This document shows, one piece after another, positions 33,896 through 46,002 of a DNA stretch of 64,000 nt (the first letter of the stretch is position 1; each line of letters opens with the position of its first letter). The stretch is from the NCBI RefSeq assembly GCF_019649055.1, contig NW_026570246.1, forward strand, positions 1,054,001 to 1,118,000. The letters run 5' to 3'. The notes below the pieces were generated by a model. It had not been told where the DNA came from. It did no database searches and saw only the letters and a program-made list of their open reading frames with translations. Source of the DNA: Paramacrobiotus metropolitanus. Its lineage: Eukaryota; Tardigrada; Eutardigrada; Parachela; Macrobiotidae. Made by a program: the position numbers and the translations under genes.

Positions 33896-34161
33896 ATGGT
33901 GTGTGAACAAGATGGGCTGGATGATAAGCCCGATCGCTCCCGACTGCGATACCACTGGGAGAGAGCGAATCGGCTGCGGTAAGTGTTGTAATGCAGTAGG
34001 TTTGAGCAAACAGTCTATATACCGCTCATGCTTATTTGACTGGAATTTAATGAATTTAATTTAGCTCCGAGTTTAGCTCCCTTGATGCTAGCACCAACGT
34101 TCATGCCGCCTTTCGCTTCCGGCACCGCGTAAAGCGGCTGAATGTCGAAAGACAACTGTAA
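33896..34161 (+). CDS. Candidate small two-exon gene, unrecognised 59-residue protein
   Basis: ATG at 33896 opens MVCEQDGLDDKPDRSRLRY and ends at a strong donor, CG|GTAAGT, after 33978. An acceptor TTTAG at 34064 joins in phase to a second exon (34065-34161) that ends in TAA. The product is basic and helix-prone (HWERANRLRSEF, FRFRHRVKRLNVERQL). I recognise no family. Support is only codon-like composition, a good donor and phase agreement; the antisense strand of exon 2 is open too. Confidence 0.35.
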
Positions 34162-34283
34162 ACAGTTAATACGAGTTTTTAATAGCTAGGGATTAGCTAA
34201 AACCACCGATGACCTTTTCGCGAACATAGTTTCTAAATGATTGGGCAGAATATCCTTATACTGAGAACTGGAATACCATCATT

Positions 34284-34642
34284 ATGAGCAAAGATAACAA
34301 CGGTGAGAGAGAAAAATACTGGCAAATAGTAGAATTATTAAAGATTAAACCGTACACCTATAGTGATTGTACGACATTCTTGTTGTTTGCTATGTGCAGC
34401 TGATTTTAAAAAAAGAAGCTCCAAACTCTTAAGAAGATGCAGTTTTATTTCTTTTCTTGACAAAAAACCTAACCTATTGCTGTTAAGCTATTGCTGTTAA
34501 AGACGCTATAAATAAACAAGCTATATTTTACTGCATGGAACGGTTCGGTTTACTACCAACATCCACTGCGGTCATGTGGGCAGATTACATAGACCGTTAT
34601 GCGGATGACAAACGCAATTATTATTCAAATCCACCGCTGTAA
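34284..34642 (+). CDS. Candidate small two-exon gene, unrecognised 46-residue protein
   Basis: A short first exon (34284-34302, MSKDNN) ends at GTGAGA; the next exon (34521-34642) continues in phase as AIFYCMERFGLLPTSTAVMW and ends YYSNPPL before TAA. The acceptor AATAA ACAAG is purine-rich. Alternatively the ATG at 34535 is the true start, with TATAAATA 25 nt ahead of it. No family recognised. Low confidence. Confidence 0.25.
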
Positions 34643-37600
34643 ATATGGAAGCATATTTTTGAAGAAAACGTCAACCAACAGATAATTTTTTCAGTTCCGT
34701 GTTTAATAATGTTAATTAATTGTTGTGCGGGCGTAGCTGACTAAAGTCCAGTTTTCAGGTTGTGTTAAGTTTGACCCCCTACGCTAGAAAGCAAAGACGA
34801 AAGCGAGTTGCTTAAGAATTAAGATGCACAAGAAAATTGAGACGTAACGCTTGAGCTTGCTCCAATGGAATTTCTGTCACGGTGTCCGCGTCGCCATTAC
34901 CGTTACGATTTGGTTATGCGTGTGTACATGTCTATATGGAGATTGGACGTCGGTATCGATCAAGCGGTAGTAGTCGCGTCCATTCCAACTGCTGCATGCA
35001 ACGGTTGTGTTTATCTGGTCGTCCTCACATATTCTTTAAAGAAGTCCCGGCCAACAGTAAGGAATATGGCTGTATTAAGCAACCGAGAAGATTCTTGGCC
35101 AACAAGTAAGCTAAATCGAATCAGTTTTTAAACGAATCAAAGCTGTTGAACCGTTTAATCCCGGGACCAAGCAAATGTGTCCCCAAGCAAATTACATCAT
35201 GCAAATCACTGAGCTATACCGGCTTGGCAATTTAACTTAATGCACCCATCTCCTGTCTTGCAGGCCCTTAATGCGCATACGCGTCTTTCAGCTCGGGATG
35301 CGCTGCATGCATCCGCTATTGGATTAAATTCAATGACAAACTTATTTGGATCGGACTCCGACTGCAGATATTCCCGTCAGCAGAGTTGCTTATTCTTAAA
35401 TACTCCACGTAAAAACAGCGGCTGTTTCGCAGCACAAGCAGTTCATAATACGGCTTCTGTCCATAATTTACTAAAGACTGCTGCGTAACAGAAAAGTTAA
35501 AACTGATTATAAAAAAATTGATAACTGTTAAAGAGACTGCAATATGTGTAATCAAAAATTTCTGTCATAATAGATTACAGAAAAAGTTGTTAACAGAGTG
35601 CTGCTGTCGTATGTGCTCAAATTTTGTTAGTATCATAACTCTAATGGTAGCTGTGTATAAGCAACACTAAAGTAAAGGTCACCGGGTATGAATCAAAGTA
35701 AAACCTACATAAAAGTACGAAAATGGAAGCTTAACTTATGCGATGGAATGGATTACCGGAGATTAGCTGGATAACAAGCACAAAAAGCAACTGTACGATG
35801 TGCTTGTATAGAATATGCTGGGAATCCCTTAAATCAGCCGGATGAGAAGACGCAACTCGTAACTAAGATGCAGCTGCTGATGTAATTACTGACACTTTGG
35901 GCGGATATTGCCATCCAACCACCTGCGCCCTTCCAAATATCAAATTGTCGCATCCGCCACCGGAAATGCGAAGTGTTACACAGGTTAGAGAAATTACCTA
36001 CTGGATAATACTGGCTGTCCATCGTATAATCTAATCATCACTGGTAGGATTTTCCACCACACTTTGGAGGATGTTCCTTGTTAGGTGGTTACGTTTACTT
36101 TTCATCTGCGAATCAGTAAATGTGACTTTACGTATGGTTTCAGATTAATGATTAATTAACCTTATTTCCCTCATGATAATGCGTTGTTAAAAAATTGATT
36201 TCCGGCTGGCAGAACAAATCGATAGGTAAATGTTTTTATTTTAAATTAGTAATATCCATGATCGCTGTCATAAAAACCGACATTACAAATGGATAAGCCG
36301 GTGCAACTTGACCAAATTAAACGTCAGATCAGTTTAAGTAATACATTTAAAAATTTGATGGATGATGCTGATGGATTATAATAGTACACGTGTGTATTGT
36401 AGATAAAGCTATGTTGCTTGCCGGTGTTGTTTGCGAAGTGATAGGTATAGTGCGTATTTGCCTCGCTTAATAAATCCATAATAATGTGGCGATTAAAGTT
36501 TTAGTTGATTAATCTAGTTGAAGGTTGACTGACAAGTTGGGCTGCTTTATTTGCCGGTTAGGAGTGAGACGAGCCTCCAGGGAGAACAGGCTTCGTGCAA
36601 GAGTTCTACTTCATGTGAAGGATATCCATAATCGAACTGGGTAATCACCAACTTCTTTCTTTTAACAACAGCCTTAGGTTGGGATAATAATGACTGCTAT
36701 TCCATATTTTCGGTAGTCGCGCAGAATTGCAGTGAAAATAGTTTCAAAAAAATAACTATTGGCTTAATTTTTTAGACAGGAAACTTGCTGTGCAATAATT
36801 TTCAAGATTATTCTTATGTATTAATACTTACAGCAAAGAACGAATGATAATATAAGAAAATGTACGGCTTGCCCCTAGTATGTAAGCGTAAAGCGATTTA
36901 CGCTAATTGTTTTGGAAATTTACAGTTTATCAATTACTAGGCGCATGTTTAAAAAAAACGCCAAGCTGCCAGAAATACGTATCTTTCATAATTGCGCAAA
37001 GTAACAAACAGCTGCATATTGTATATGTTTTCTGTAACAAGTAACAAAAGTTAGAAAAAATTATTGAAACCCACAAAATATCCTTTTTGAAATTCAAATA
37101 AATTTATTTTTTACAAAGTAGCAGTTTGGCAGTCGACAACGACATGCATTTACTCGATGTTGGCTATAATAACGAGGAAAAGAGCGCAAAGAATAAAATT
37201 TATTGCAGATTATATCCTTATTAATGTTAATACAGTGCATTTTGTTCGTACAGAACATAACACGCGCCTGCACCACTTCATGATGACCGTTTTTATTAAT
37301 TTTTAGGTGAGCCCAAGAAGAAGATCCTAAAATTCGGTTCGTTCGCGCAGTTAATTAAGCACTGCAGCTGCTAGAAGGATTTCGATATTGGTTTCGTATT
37401 TCGATATTGGTCAGAAGTTTTAGTGCATGTTGTGTTATCTCTCTTAACCATACTTACTGGGAAATTTCTAGCGATGATGACCCTTGAGCTTGATTAGGAG
37501 GCTGGGTTGATTAGAACTGTGTGTTATACATTCAGTACTCGTACTTCTAACACTTAATTAGTTTCTATGTTCGAGTCAAAACAGATGCTCGTACTACGTT

Positions 37601-37845
37601 AAATTAGTTTTTCAAAATTAAAACAAGACCAAAGCATAATACAACAACGTTTAGAAAGCTTGCAGCGCGACCGCTATATTCTCCTGAGTAGTCGTAATAC
37701 TGTGCAAATAGAATCGATACATGTATTGGTATTTACTTTCGTTGCAGATTAAATAAACAAAAGTTTTTTTGGATTTTTTTAATTTTTTCGAACATTTTGT
37801 ATCCTTCGTTAGACTGCCGCTGATGTAGCGCTTACTTAAATTGGA
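34643..37845. other. 3.2 kb gene-poor region
   Basis: No gene can be supported. Two overlapping plus frames of 75-88 codons at 34865-35131 are both open, and an 82-codon frame lies at 35240-35488; none has a known signature. A tRNA-like A-box/B-box arrangement appears on the minus strand near 35146-35232, and GTACTCGTAC is at 37535-37544. Confidence 0.35.
35146..35232 (-). other. Weak tRNA-like or SINE-like remnant
   Basis: Minus strand reads GCCGGTATAGCTCAGTGA, close to a pol III A box, and about 45 nt later GGTCCCGGGATTAAAC, a weak T-arm/B-box match. D-arm and anticodon pairing do not form properly, so it is not a functional tRNA as read. A tRNA-derived repeat relic is possible. Confidence 0.2.
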
Positions 37846-39361
37846 ATGTCGGAAAAAATGCGCACCTTGGTATATAATTTTGGATTATCCGTAGTGACGA
37901 TTTTAATCACGTTTTGGTTTACATGTGGATGGATGCTAACATGGATGCTATGGTATAAACTTTTGTTTACTAACTATTTCTGGGTATCTCTCGCACTTTT
38001 GTTGTGGACAGTTTTGGACAAAGCTCCAAACCGAGGTGGCCGGCTTTATCGACCACTGAGGAAATTAAGTATTTTCAAATTATGGAGGCACTACTTTTCC
38101 CTGAAAGTGCATATTGTCTCCCCATCCGATATTACTCCAGACAAAAATTACATCTTTGGATACCATCCCCACGGCTACGTCGGATTCGGATGTCTGTGCT
38201 GTTTTGCAACGGAAGCCGTAGATATTAGCAAGAAACTTCCTGGAATGCGCTTCACGCAATTAAGTACTCGTCTGGCCTACATCCATCCGATTTTCCGGGA
38301 CTTCTTGATGCTTCTAGGAATTGCCAATGCATCAGAAGAGAATATTCGGTACATGGCTAACAAGGGCACCGGAAATGCCATGGTGCTGGTCATCGGGGGA
38401 GCAGCGGAGACGCTGGACGCTCGACCAGGAATGCACAGACTGGTGCTAAAAGACAGGAAGGGATTTGTGCGAACGGCTTTAAAAACCGGGTACATAGTAA
38501 CAATAATTATTGCCTGCACAAGAAACTTTTTCCATTTTTATCAGAGTTTTGCTGCATTTAAGCGTTTGAACAGCTGTTTTTGCTATAGATGTAGTGGTCA
38601 CTTTATTTCTAAAAGAAATGGTTGGAATGAATCAGAATCGCTGTGTGGTTATTATCCCAGATTGCACTGTCGTCTGGTGTAAAACACCCATGTGTAGACA
38701 TTTTAGTTATGCAGTGATATAGCGATATTATTCAACTAGTTTTTTTGCAGCATTTTTATTTTTCAAATCTCAGCTTTAATATATTGACTAATTATATTTA
38801 CACGTATCTGTATGATCGTAATGCGTGTAACGGTATAAGCATGCACACATAAATTGTTTTTGGTCCGGATGTTATTGATCATATTACCCACTTTATTTTG
38901 TAGCTGTCACCTTATTCCCGTTTACGGCTTTGGAGAAAATGATATCTATGATCAAGTATTTAACAATCCCGTCGGATCCCGGTGGAGAAAAGTTCAGCGA
39001 TGGGTCCAAGCAAAAACTGGAGTTCCTGTATTAGTTTATGTTTATGGATCACTCAAAATACCTTTCTGGTATCCTTATCGCAGGCCTATCAACATTGTCG
39101 GTAGGCATTAATTAGCTAGTGTGTTCTTCAAATCTGCAAGTACTGAGATATTGTACGTTTTTTAAAATTCATCATCAGTCAGCTTATACACTGTATGCAT
39201 TTTATGTAGTGGGAAAACCAATTCCTGTGCCACATATTTCTCACCCGACCGAACAACAAATCGACAAGCTTCACCAGCAGTACAAAAAAGCTCTACGGGA
39301 TCTTTTTGATACGCACAAAGGACTGTATGGACATGCTTGCAGCGAAATTGAATTTATTTAA
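37846..39361 (+). CDS. DGAT2/MOGAT-family acyl-CoA:(mono/di)acylglycerol acyltransferase
   Basis: ER membrane enzyme of the DGAT2 family, which transfers an acyl chain from acyl-CoA to mono- or diacylglycerol in triacylglycerol synthesis (wax and retinol acyltransferases are relatives). Exons: 37846-38489, 38904-39100 and 39210-39361; 330 residues, typical of MOGAT/DGAT2. Two N-terminal hydrophobic stretches (about residues 12-35 and 37-56) form the hairpin anchor. The catalytic HPHG is at residues 107-110 (IFGYHPHGYVGFG), followed by GGAAETLDARPG, LKDRKGFVRTALKTG and VYGFGEND, all family blocks. The C-terminus has VGKPIPVP and the final YKKALRDLFDTHKGLYG helix. Which acyl acceptor it uses cannot be told from sequence. 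Confidence 0.93.
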
Positions 39362-39561
39362 CAAATGCAGACCTTTGTATGACTGTACGCTAGTCAACGA
39401 TATCATGATATGGCCAGCGCGCAGTGATGTTTTTGCATCGCAAACAAGCAAACGCAGTTAATTAAAAACTGTTTATTACTAAAATCAAAACTGTTTGATA
39501 CTATTACTAAAAAATTTTATTTGTTTGTTTTGTGCGGTTTGTTTTGTACAAACACCAATAG

Positions 39562-39977
39562 TTAGAGATAAATTATAAGAGTGGAATAATAGTGGATACC
39601 ATTATATATGGCGAAAAACGGAAATTGAATGGCATGCTGCGGAATGACCACCGCAGGCGCAGTCTGAAGTACTTTTATACTAGTACTGCAACTGATTTCG
39701 CTAAATAATTCTGGAATTATGATCAGGTGTTTATTTTATTGTATATCCTAAATTCCTAAGAAAAAAACTGTTTTACCTGACGCGCTTGACGATGCGGTGC
39801 ATTCAATCTAGAGAAGGTTTGACAGTCAAAGGCACTCGGCAAGAACACAATAGTTACAATATTATTGCCTGAAGTTTCGAAGGTGATGCCGGCATCCTGT
39901 TTAAGATTGCAATGTTTATCAAATGTTGAAATAGTAAGCACTAGGCACATAAATCTTTTCGTATGTCGGTCTGCCAT
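39562..39977 (-). CDS. Candidate two-exon gene, unrecognised 100-residue protein
   Basis: Minus-strand ATG at 39977 opens MADRHTKRFMCLVLTISTF; the frame runs to a donor (CAG|GTAAAA) after 39777 and joins in phase, across a 113-bp intron, to exon 39562-39663 (TAPAVVIPQHAIQFPFF) ending in TAA. Mid-protein it reads DAGITFETSGNNIVTIVFLP. No family is recognised. Its 3' end faces that of the DGAT2-like gene, a convergent pair. Support is composition, splice sites and phase only. Confidence 0.35.
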
Positions 39978-41572
39978 AACATCAAGTTTGTAATCAGCTA
40001 CCGACTCTGCCACTTTTAGTTAATTTATTAGACGGAAATTGTAATTATTGCAATCTGCGGTGTGCTGTTTTGTGATAACGTTTGATTGCTATGGACCATA
40101 CATACAGCTGCTGTAAATCCGATATTTTTATCTTATCCGACCTACAAAATAAGTTGAGGTTATTGCTTTTCCAGGACTTTTAAATATTGTCCACTTAAGT
40201 GATGCGTGGGAATTATCAGTATTGTGATAAACTGCGTATCGTACGTGCTTCCATTGTCCACGAAATATTAGTAAACCACAACATACGAGGAGTGCTGGTT
40301 ATAGTGCACAATGCACTTGTGCGTATATAAACAGTTTCTTATAACAATAATAAATGTTCAGGACTTAAGATTGTTTACGCGACGGCGGTAAATGGTACAT
40401 CGTTCCTACTTGGTATAAAAAACCACACATAACTTCCACAATTCTTCTGCACCTCAATGATTTCATATTGCGAAGATAGGTGATACACTATAACTTTTTG
40501 TAGTAGCCATAAAGTACGCACAGTGAATGATGCAGTTGCATTAGACATAAACATTTTGTTATTACCCGCGTTTATGTGCTCTGAAAAATGTCTTCTTATG
40601 CCAAAAATCGTCCACCATATTTTACTACGGACAGCGAAAGTCCAATCCTATCACCGGACTTGCAAGATGAAACATCATTGTCAGGTACGATTATTAGATC
40701 GGTTTCTGTAAAGTATGAAAACCTTCAATGAATCAGTGTACGTAACAACATAAAATTTTTGGTCTACCATCTTTAGTAAGCACCGCTCTGCGTATCTGGA
40801 ACTAATGCCAAAATGGTTCGTTTGCTTACAGCCTGAATAAACGTTAACAAGTCAACATTCTTTTAGGAATATTCGTATAATTGTAATACCGATTTTACAA
40901 ATTGTTACATGCCTTCACTTCTAGTATAATTTTCAAATTCTTCTTACACCATAAATGGATTCTATAGAGGAAGGTAAGACACTTTGGATTTGTGTTTCGT
41001 AAAAGCATTTCTAAATCGCAAAGCTCGTGTAATAAATGCGTAATATGTTTTTTTTGGCAATAATTGCAGTCATGAAAAAAGTCAGTTTTCTCGGTCACCA
41101 TTTAATACAGTTCATAAGACGATGCAAGAGAAAACGGTCATTACTAGGGATTGTTTTATTTATAATGTATAGTGGTGCCTTTATACTATTTCACGCGGTA
41201 TCAGGCTCATTTGAGTTGATTTTCGCTAGTTAAAGCTCAAATATATATAATTTCAAAAGCATACTTTCAGTTATTTATATTTAACAGTTTTACAAACTTG
41301 TTTTTATCAAATTTTGCGATAATAAAGCTTTCTTTTTTTAATTCGTCTTTAAAATTTTAAAAGCAAAAATTTCATATTGCGTAATTGAGTTGCCTGTCGT
41401 TAACTTCCACTTAACTTATTGTTAGGTAATGTTGCATTATGTGCATACTTATAATATAATATATTAAATGGGATTGCAGCTGATTCATCAGGAAGCTCCG
41501 ACCTAAAGGACAAGTGTACGCAGACAACTCTTTCCAGCACAAAACATTTTCACGCTTCAAGATTATTGTGCT
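39978..41572. other. Intergenic region upstream of the SLC26 gene
   Basis: About 1.6 kb of AT-rich DNA with short open frames (62-68 codons) on both strands, none with a signature. No RNA or repeat recognised. The SLC26 promoter should lie at its right end. Confidence 0.35.
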
Positions 41573-44500
41573 ATGATGTCGGATGTTGGACAACAAAATC
41601 CGAAAAAGATGACTCCGTCGATAAGTTCACCAAAAACACGAAGTAATCCAGTTCTCGAGTTGCGACTAGCACGGTGTTTGTAATAAATATCATGTAGATG
41701 TTAGCGTGTAAGCTGCTTAGTCGCTGACCTTTCCAGCAACCGGTATAGTAATGCTGGTATCAGTCCAGTTCACAAGTCCTGTTACATATAAACTACTTAA
41801 AACTGTACACAATAAATAATTCTTGTGTTTAGTATTGCAGTTTCGGCGTAGTAAGCAAATTTTTTTTATGAATATCGCTTATACATACACAGGTGGTTTG
41901 TACCTTCCCAAATGGTTTATGCATGTACGAGTACTGTAGTTATGACACGCGTGCACGTTGTAGAGCGGTGATAAAACGGCGTGTTTATGGACTTAACCAA
42001 AGGCCCGTTCAGTTCCTGGGATCCCTGTTTCCTTTAATCTCGAACATTTTGAATTATAAATGGACATGGGTTTTAAAGGATTTTATCAGCGGCGCTGTTG
42101 TTTCCATGATTCATCTTCCGCAAGGTAAAAAGCCGTATGCTTAAATCCGATTCGATCTGATTGATATCTGTACAGTTCTCTTATTGCCAAACCACTGAAA
42201 CAGTTGCCATATTGCTGACGATCATAGCACCTTGTTTTATTGTGGTAGAAGACACATATATAAATAAAATATCGAGCAACATTTTGAACATTTCGGAATG
42301 TTTTCTAGCCATGGCTGGAGCGATGACAGCCGTAATGAGACCCCAGCATGGTTTATTCATTACCATCTTCCCTGGACTTATGTACGCCTTTCTGGGAAGT
42401 TCACCACAGAATTCTGTTGGTGGAATGCCGATTACCGCTGCATTGACTGGCGTCAGTATGTCCAGAATTCGTGAGCATTATCATCCAGAAAACTACACAA
42501 TAACCAACGCAGGGGAAATGTTGGATGTGCATTTCCAAATTGCCGGCGCTGTAGCACTGGTAGCTGGCTTATTTCAGGTATTGTAAACCGACTAAATTAC
42601 ATAACTACACTAGGCATGAACTATGTAACTGTGCATTTTGTGGTAAATTCTTTTGGTACTGACCAAAATATCAAGGTATTAATTTTTTCGTACTATACTT
42701 GTTGCTTAACGATATCGGTAACGAATAACGATAAACGTAATCGGTGTCAACTGATAAAGTTAACTGCCTTCCTGATGATCTAGCTGCTAATGGGAATTTT
42801 CAAACTGGGATTCTTGTCGAATATATTTTCAACGAATGTTATGGATCCATTTTCCGTGGCCTGCTGTATGCAGGCGATTTTTGGTCAGGTGCCGAACATG
42901 TTGGGCATTGGATTGTTCCCCTATTGCGGACTAGCAAAGCATCCATGGGCAAGTACACAAAATCCGCAACAAAACTATGTGCAGTGCCAGCAATTTCATG
43001 TTGTTAAAATGTGTGCGATCTTCAAAATAATCGTGACTGACATTGTTTATTTTGATTAGGCAGCTGGTGTCAAATATGTTTATCAACATCAAGAATATCA
43101 ATGCATATGACACAATGATATCCGTCTTGGCGGCATCGTGCATACTGGGATTTAGGGAATTTCTCCAGCCCATCCTTTTCCGCAAAACCAACATTGTGTA
43201 CCCGATTGAGTTTTTTGTGCTAGTACTGGGTGCATTAGTATCATATTGGTTCAATCTCAACGAACGGTTTGGTGTGCGAATTCTAGGTGCTATTCCGGAA
43301 AGGTCAGTGATTCCAGTGATCACATTCACTTCAACGCTAATTCAATAACTATGATTAATACGATTTATAATTTCAGCTTACCCCTTCCACAACCTCCGCC
43401 TATGGACTATATACCGCATGTTTTGGGAGAGGGATTTATAAATGCTTTGGTGTCCTTTGGGTTAACGATATCTTCAGGTACAACAAATAAGCACAGGGCT
43501 ATATTTATACTTAATCAATGTCGAATTACCTATTTGTAATCAATGTGGACTATCTTTCACTCCATAAAATGGATACTGCAGCTAAAATTCTCGCCCGCAA
43601 GGAAGGAAACAAAATTTCGCCTAGTCAGGAACTGATAGCAATAGGATCGGCCAATGTGTTTGGGTCTTTCTTTTCCTGTTTCATATCTGCCGCACCAGTC
43701 GGCCGATCAGTTATCAACCAGTCAATGGGCAGCAAGAGCCAGCTATCCACGATTTTTGGCTGTTTGTTCATGATGGTTTTGTTTCTGTCTGTCGGCCAGT
43801 CGCTATATTACCTGCCGGTTGTAAGTTACATTTTCTTTCGAATTGCAAAACCTACGTTCCATGGGTGTGTATTGTCAGGGAATCGTTTCTGCCAATATCG
43901 TGGTGACCTTAATAATGACCCTGAAGATTTTTGGGGACCTGCCAACTTTATGGAAAGCCAGCAAACCAGACACGGTATGCAGCAGTCAGTTTGGACAGTA
44001 ATCACAGTATATACTCGTATATACCGTAATAGCAGTAGCACGCTCGCCGATAATGTATGTTCACTGCTGCAGTTTACCTGGATTATCACATTTACTGCCT
44101 GCATTGTGTTGGATGTCAGAGTGGGACTTATCATTGGAATAACTTTCTCTCTATTTTTTGTTACCTATCGAAGTCACAGGTGCGTTCAATTAAAACTGAT
44201 TTTATACGATATATGTAACGCTGTATAGCGCACTTAAAAACAGTAGAATCACAATTTCGGGACGTGAGTATTCAACAATTAATCGCGCATTATTACTTAT
44301 TGGTTAACAAAATTATCAGCGTTAAAGGTATTAAATTCCTTCATGCTGACAGGCCAAAAGTCCGCGTCCTCGGGAGAATAAAAAAATCAGCCGGATATCT
44401 GCCACTAAAAGAATACAGAGAGGTAACCATATACAGTAACATAAGGACGAACAATAATAAAATTATGCGCCTCTGAAAAAGATTAAACTGGGCGTCTGTA

Positions 44501-45545
44501 TAATCCTGGATAGGCAACGGAAATACCGGGTATCAAAATCTTGCAAGTTCAAAGCGCCTTCCACTTTGGGAATGCTGAATATTTGGTGAAGAAAATCAAA
44601 AGCATGATAATCGACCCTAATCCACCTCCTGTGGCAGATCCCGGTAGTTATATTGCCACTGTTGTCAACGAGCGCGAAGAGTCACCTATTGGTCGCAGGC
44701 GGTCAGTGGTTGCGGCTGTCATGATCGAAAGGAACCGTGTCCACGACCAGGAAACATCTCGGCCACTACTCGAACAGACAAATCATCAGGTTAAACACAG
44801 ATACTTTCGAAACGTTTTTACTTGTCATAAAAGGAAAACAATAAATTTTCCATACATGAATTGATCAGGTAATTCCTCTCGGCACTGCCAAAAGCGCTCC
44901 AAATTTAGCGGATTTCTCAGAATTTGAAGAGGCAGGTTTTGACAAACCGTCCAGCAAAAAGACAAAATTTTCCTTCAAGAAACTGACACTCTCCGTCAAT
45001 GATCCGAACAAAGCTAAATCGTTAATGCGACCTTCCAGTTCCGCCACAGCGTCCACCGATACTTTAGACGAGCTCGAAACCGATTTGACCCGAGCCATAA
45101 TCGACTTGAACATGACATCGTTCATTGATTCCGTTGGACTGCGGGCTCTGGAGCAAATCGCCAGCGATCTTGAGAAGCTGGGAGTGGAAATATTATTAAG
45201 CCAAAACAAAGGTAACTCCCAGAGATTAACAGCTTATACTCGTATGTGCAAAAATCAAAAGGTCACTTTAATACCCATTACTGAGCCCTGTTACAGCAAC
45301 CTGGTCAAATGTGTTGAACAATGTTTGTTTCAGGATCCATCACTGATCAGATCAAGCGCTTAAAAGTGTTGAAAACCATACCGGAACGCAATATATTTCT
45401 CTGTGTGGAAGACGCAGTCGCCGAGGCCAAACGAAGAATCAGAAAAAGAGCGGAACCGGACCATATACCTCTGGAAGAAACTCCTGACAATCGATTCTGG
45501 CCAACACCGGCGTTTAGAGTCGAAGGTCTTCCTGGAACCAATTAA
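41573..45545 (+). CDS. SLC26-family anion transporter with C-terminal STAS domain
   Basis: Membrane exchanger/channel of the SLC26 (SulP) family, moving sulfate, chloride, bicarbonate or similar anions; the ion is not readable. Exons: 41573-41673, 41964-42124, 42309-42577, 42784-42948, 43064-43302, 43377-43477, 43582-43820, 43879-43974, 44073-44179, 44353-44422, 44514-44789, 44869-45211 and 45334-45545; 792 residues. It starts MMSDVGQQNPKK. Landmarks: KRRVYGLNQ, DFISGAVVSMIHLPQAMAGA, GLFITIFPGLMYAFLGSSPQ, GIFKLGFLSN, ILARKEGNKISPSQELIAIG and TACIVLDVRVGLIIGITFSL. STAS runs from about residue 515 (IPGIKILQVQSAFHFGNAEY) through LNMTSFIDSVGLRALEQIAS, with the usual long variable insert. The exon 4 donor must be GC (TGG|GCAAGT) to keep frame. 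Exon 1 and its donor (CG|GTGTTT) are the least certain part. Confidence 0.9.
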
Positions 45546-46002
45546 AGATCCTTACACTAGAAGTGTTTTCGTATTGCTGTGCGATTTTTATGGCTGTGAA
45601 TGCAGTTGATGTGTGCAAAAACTGAGTGATGCTGGCTGATATTTATACTGTACTGTATATTACAGTATTGCACTTTATCCACGTAAAATTCTCTTCACTG
45701 GTATCAGAACATCTAAAAAAGTTTACGACCGGATTTCACTGACGAAATTGCAGACGCCTTTCTTATATATACGCATAAAGATAATAAGAATCTCATTTTT
45801 GAACAGTTCTCGTACTCAAAACGTTCTGTTCTGAAAGTTACTCTGTTTTGCCATCTGCCACAGGAATTTCGATTGCATATCTGACCGTGCATATTGATAG
45901 TCGGATTTTCACGGTGCGGGCCGCGGAAAATGCGCATTCGAATCGTTACGTGTCTGCTTTTTTGTTATCATTAAAATCATTTTGTCAATCTCTGTCAAAA
46001 CT
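45546..46002. other. Short intergenic region
   Basis: 457 bp between the SLC26 stop and the guanylate cyclase ATG, same strand. No gene recognised; it should hold the 3' end of one gene and the promoter of the next. Confidence 0.4.

Noticed and set aside
42161-42308. Apparent extra N-terminal part of an SLC26 exon (ISVQFSYCQTTETVAILLTI)
   Set aside because: It is intron sequence that happens to be open. Splicing 42124 to 42309 gives the family motif IHLPQAMAGA in the right phase.
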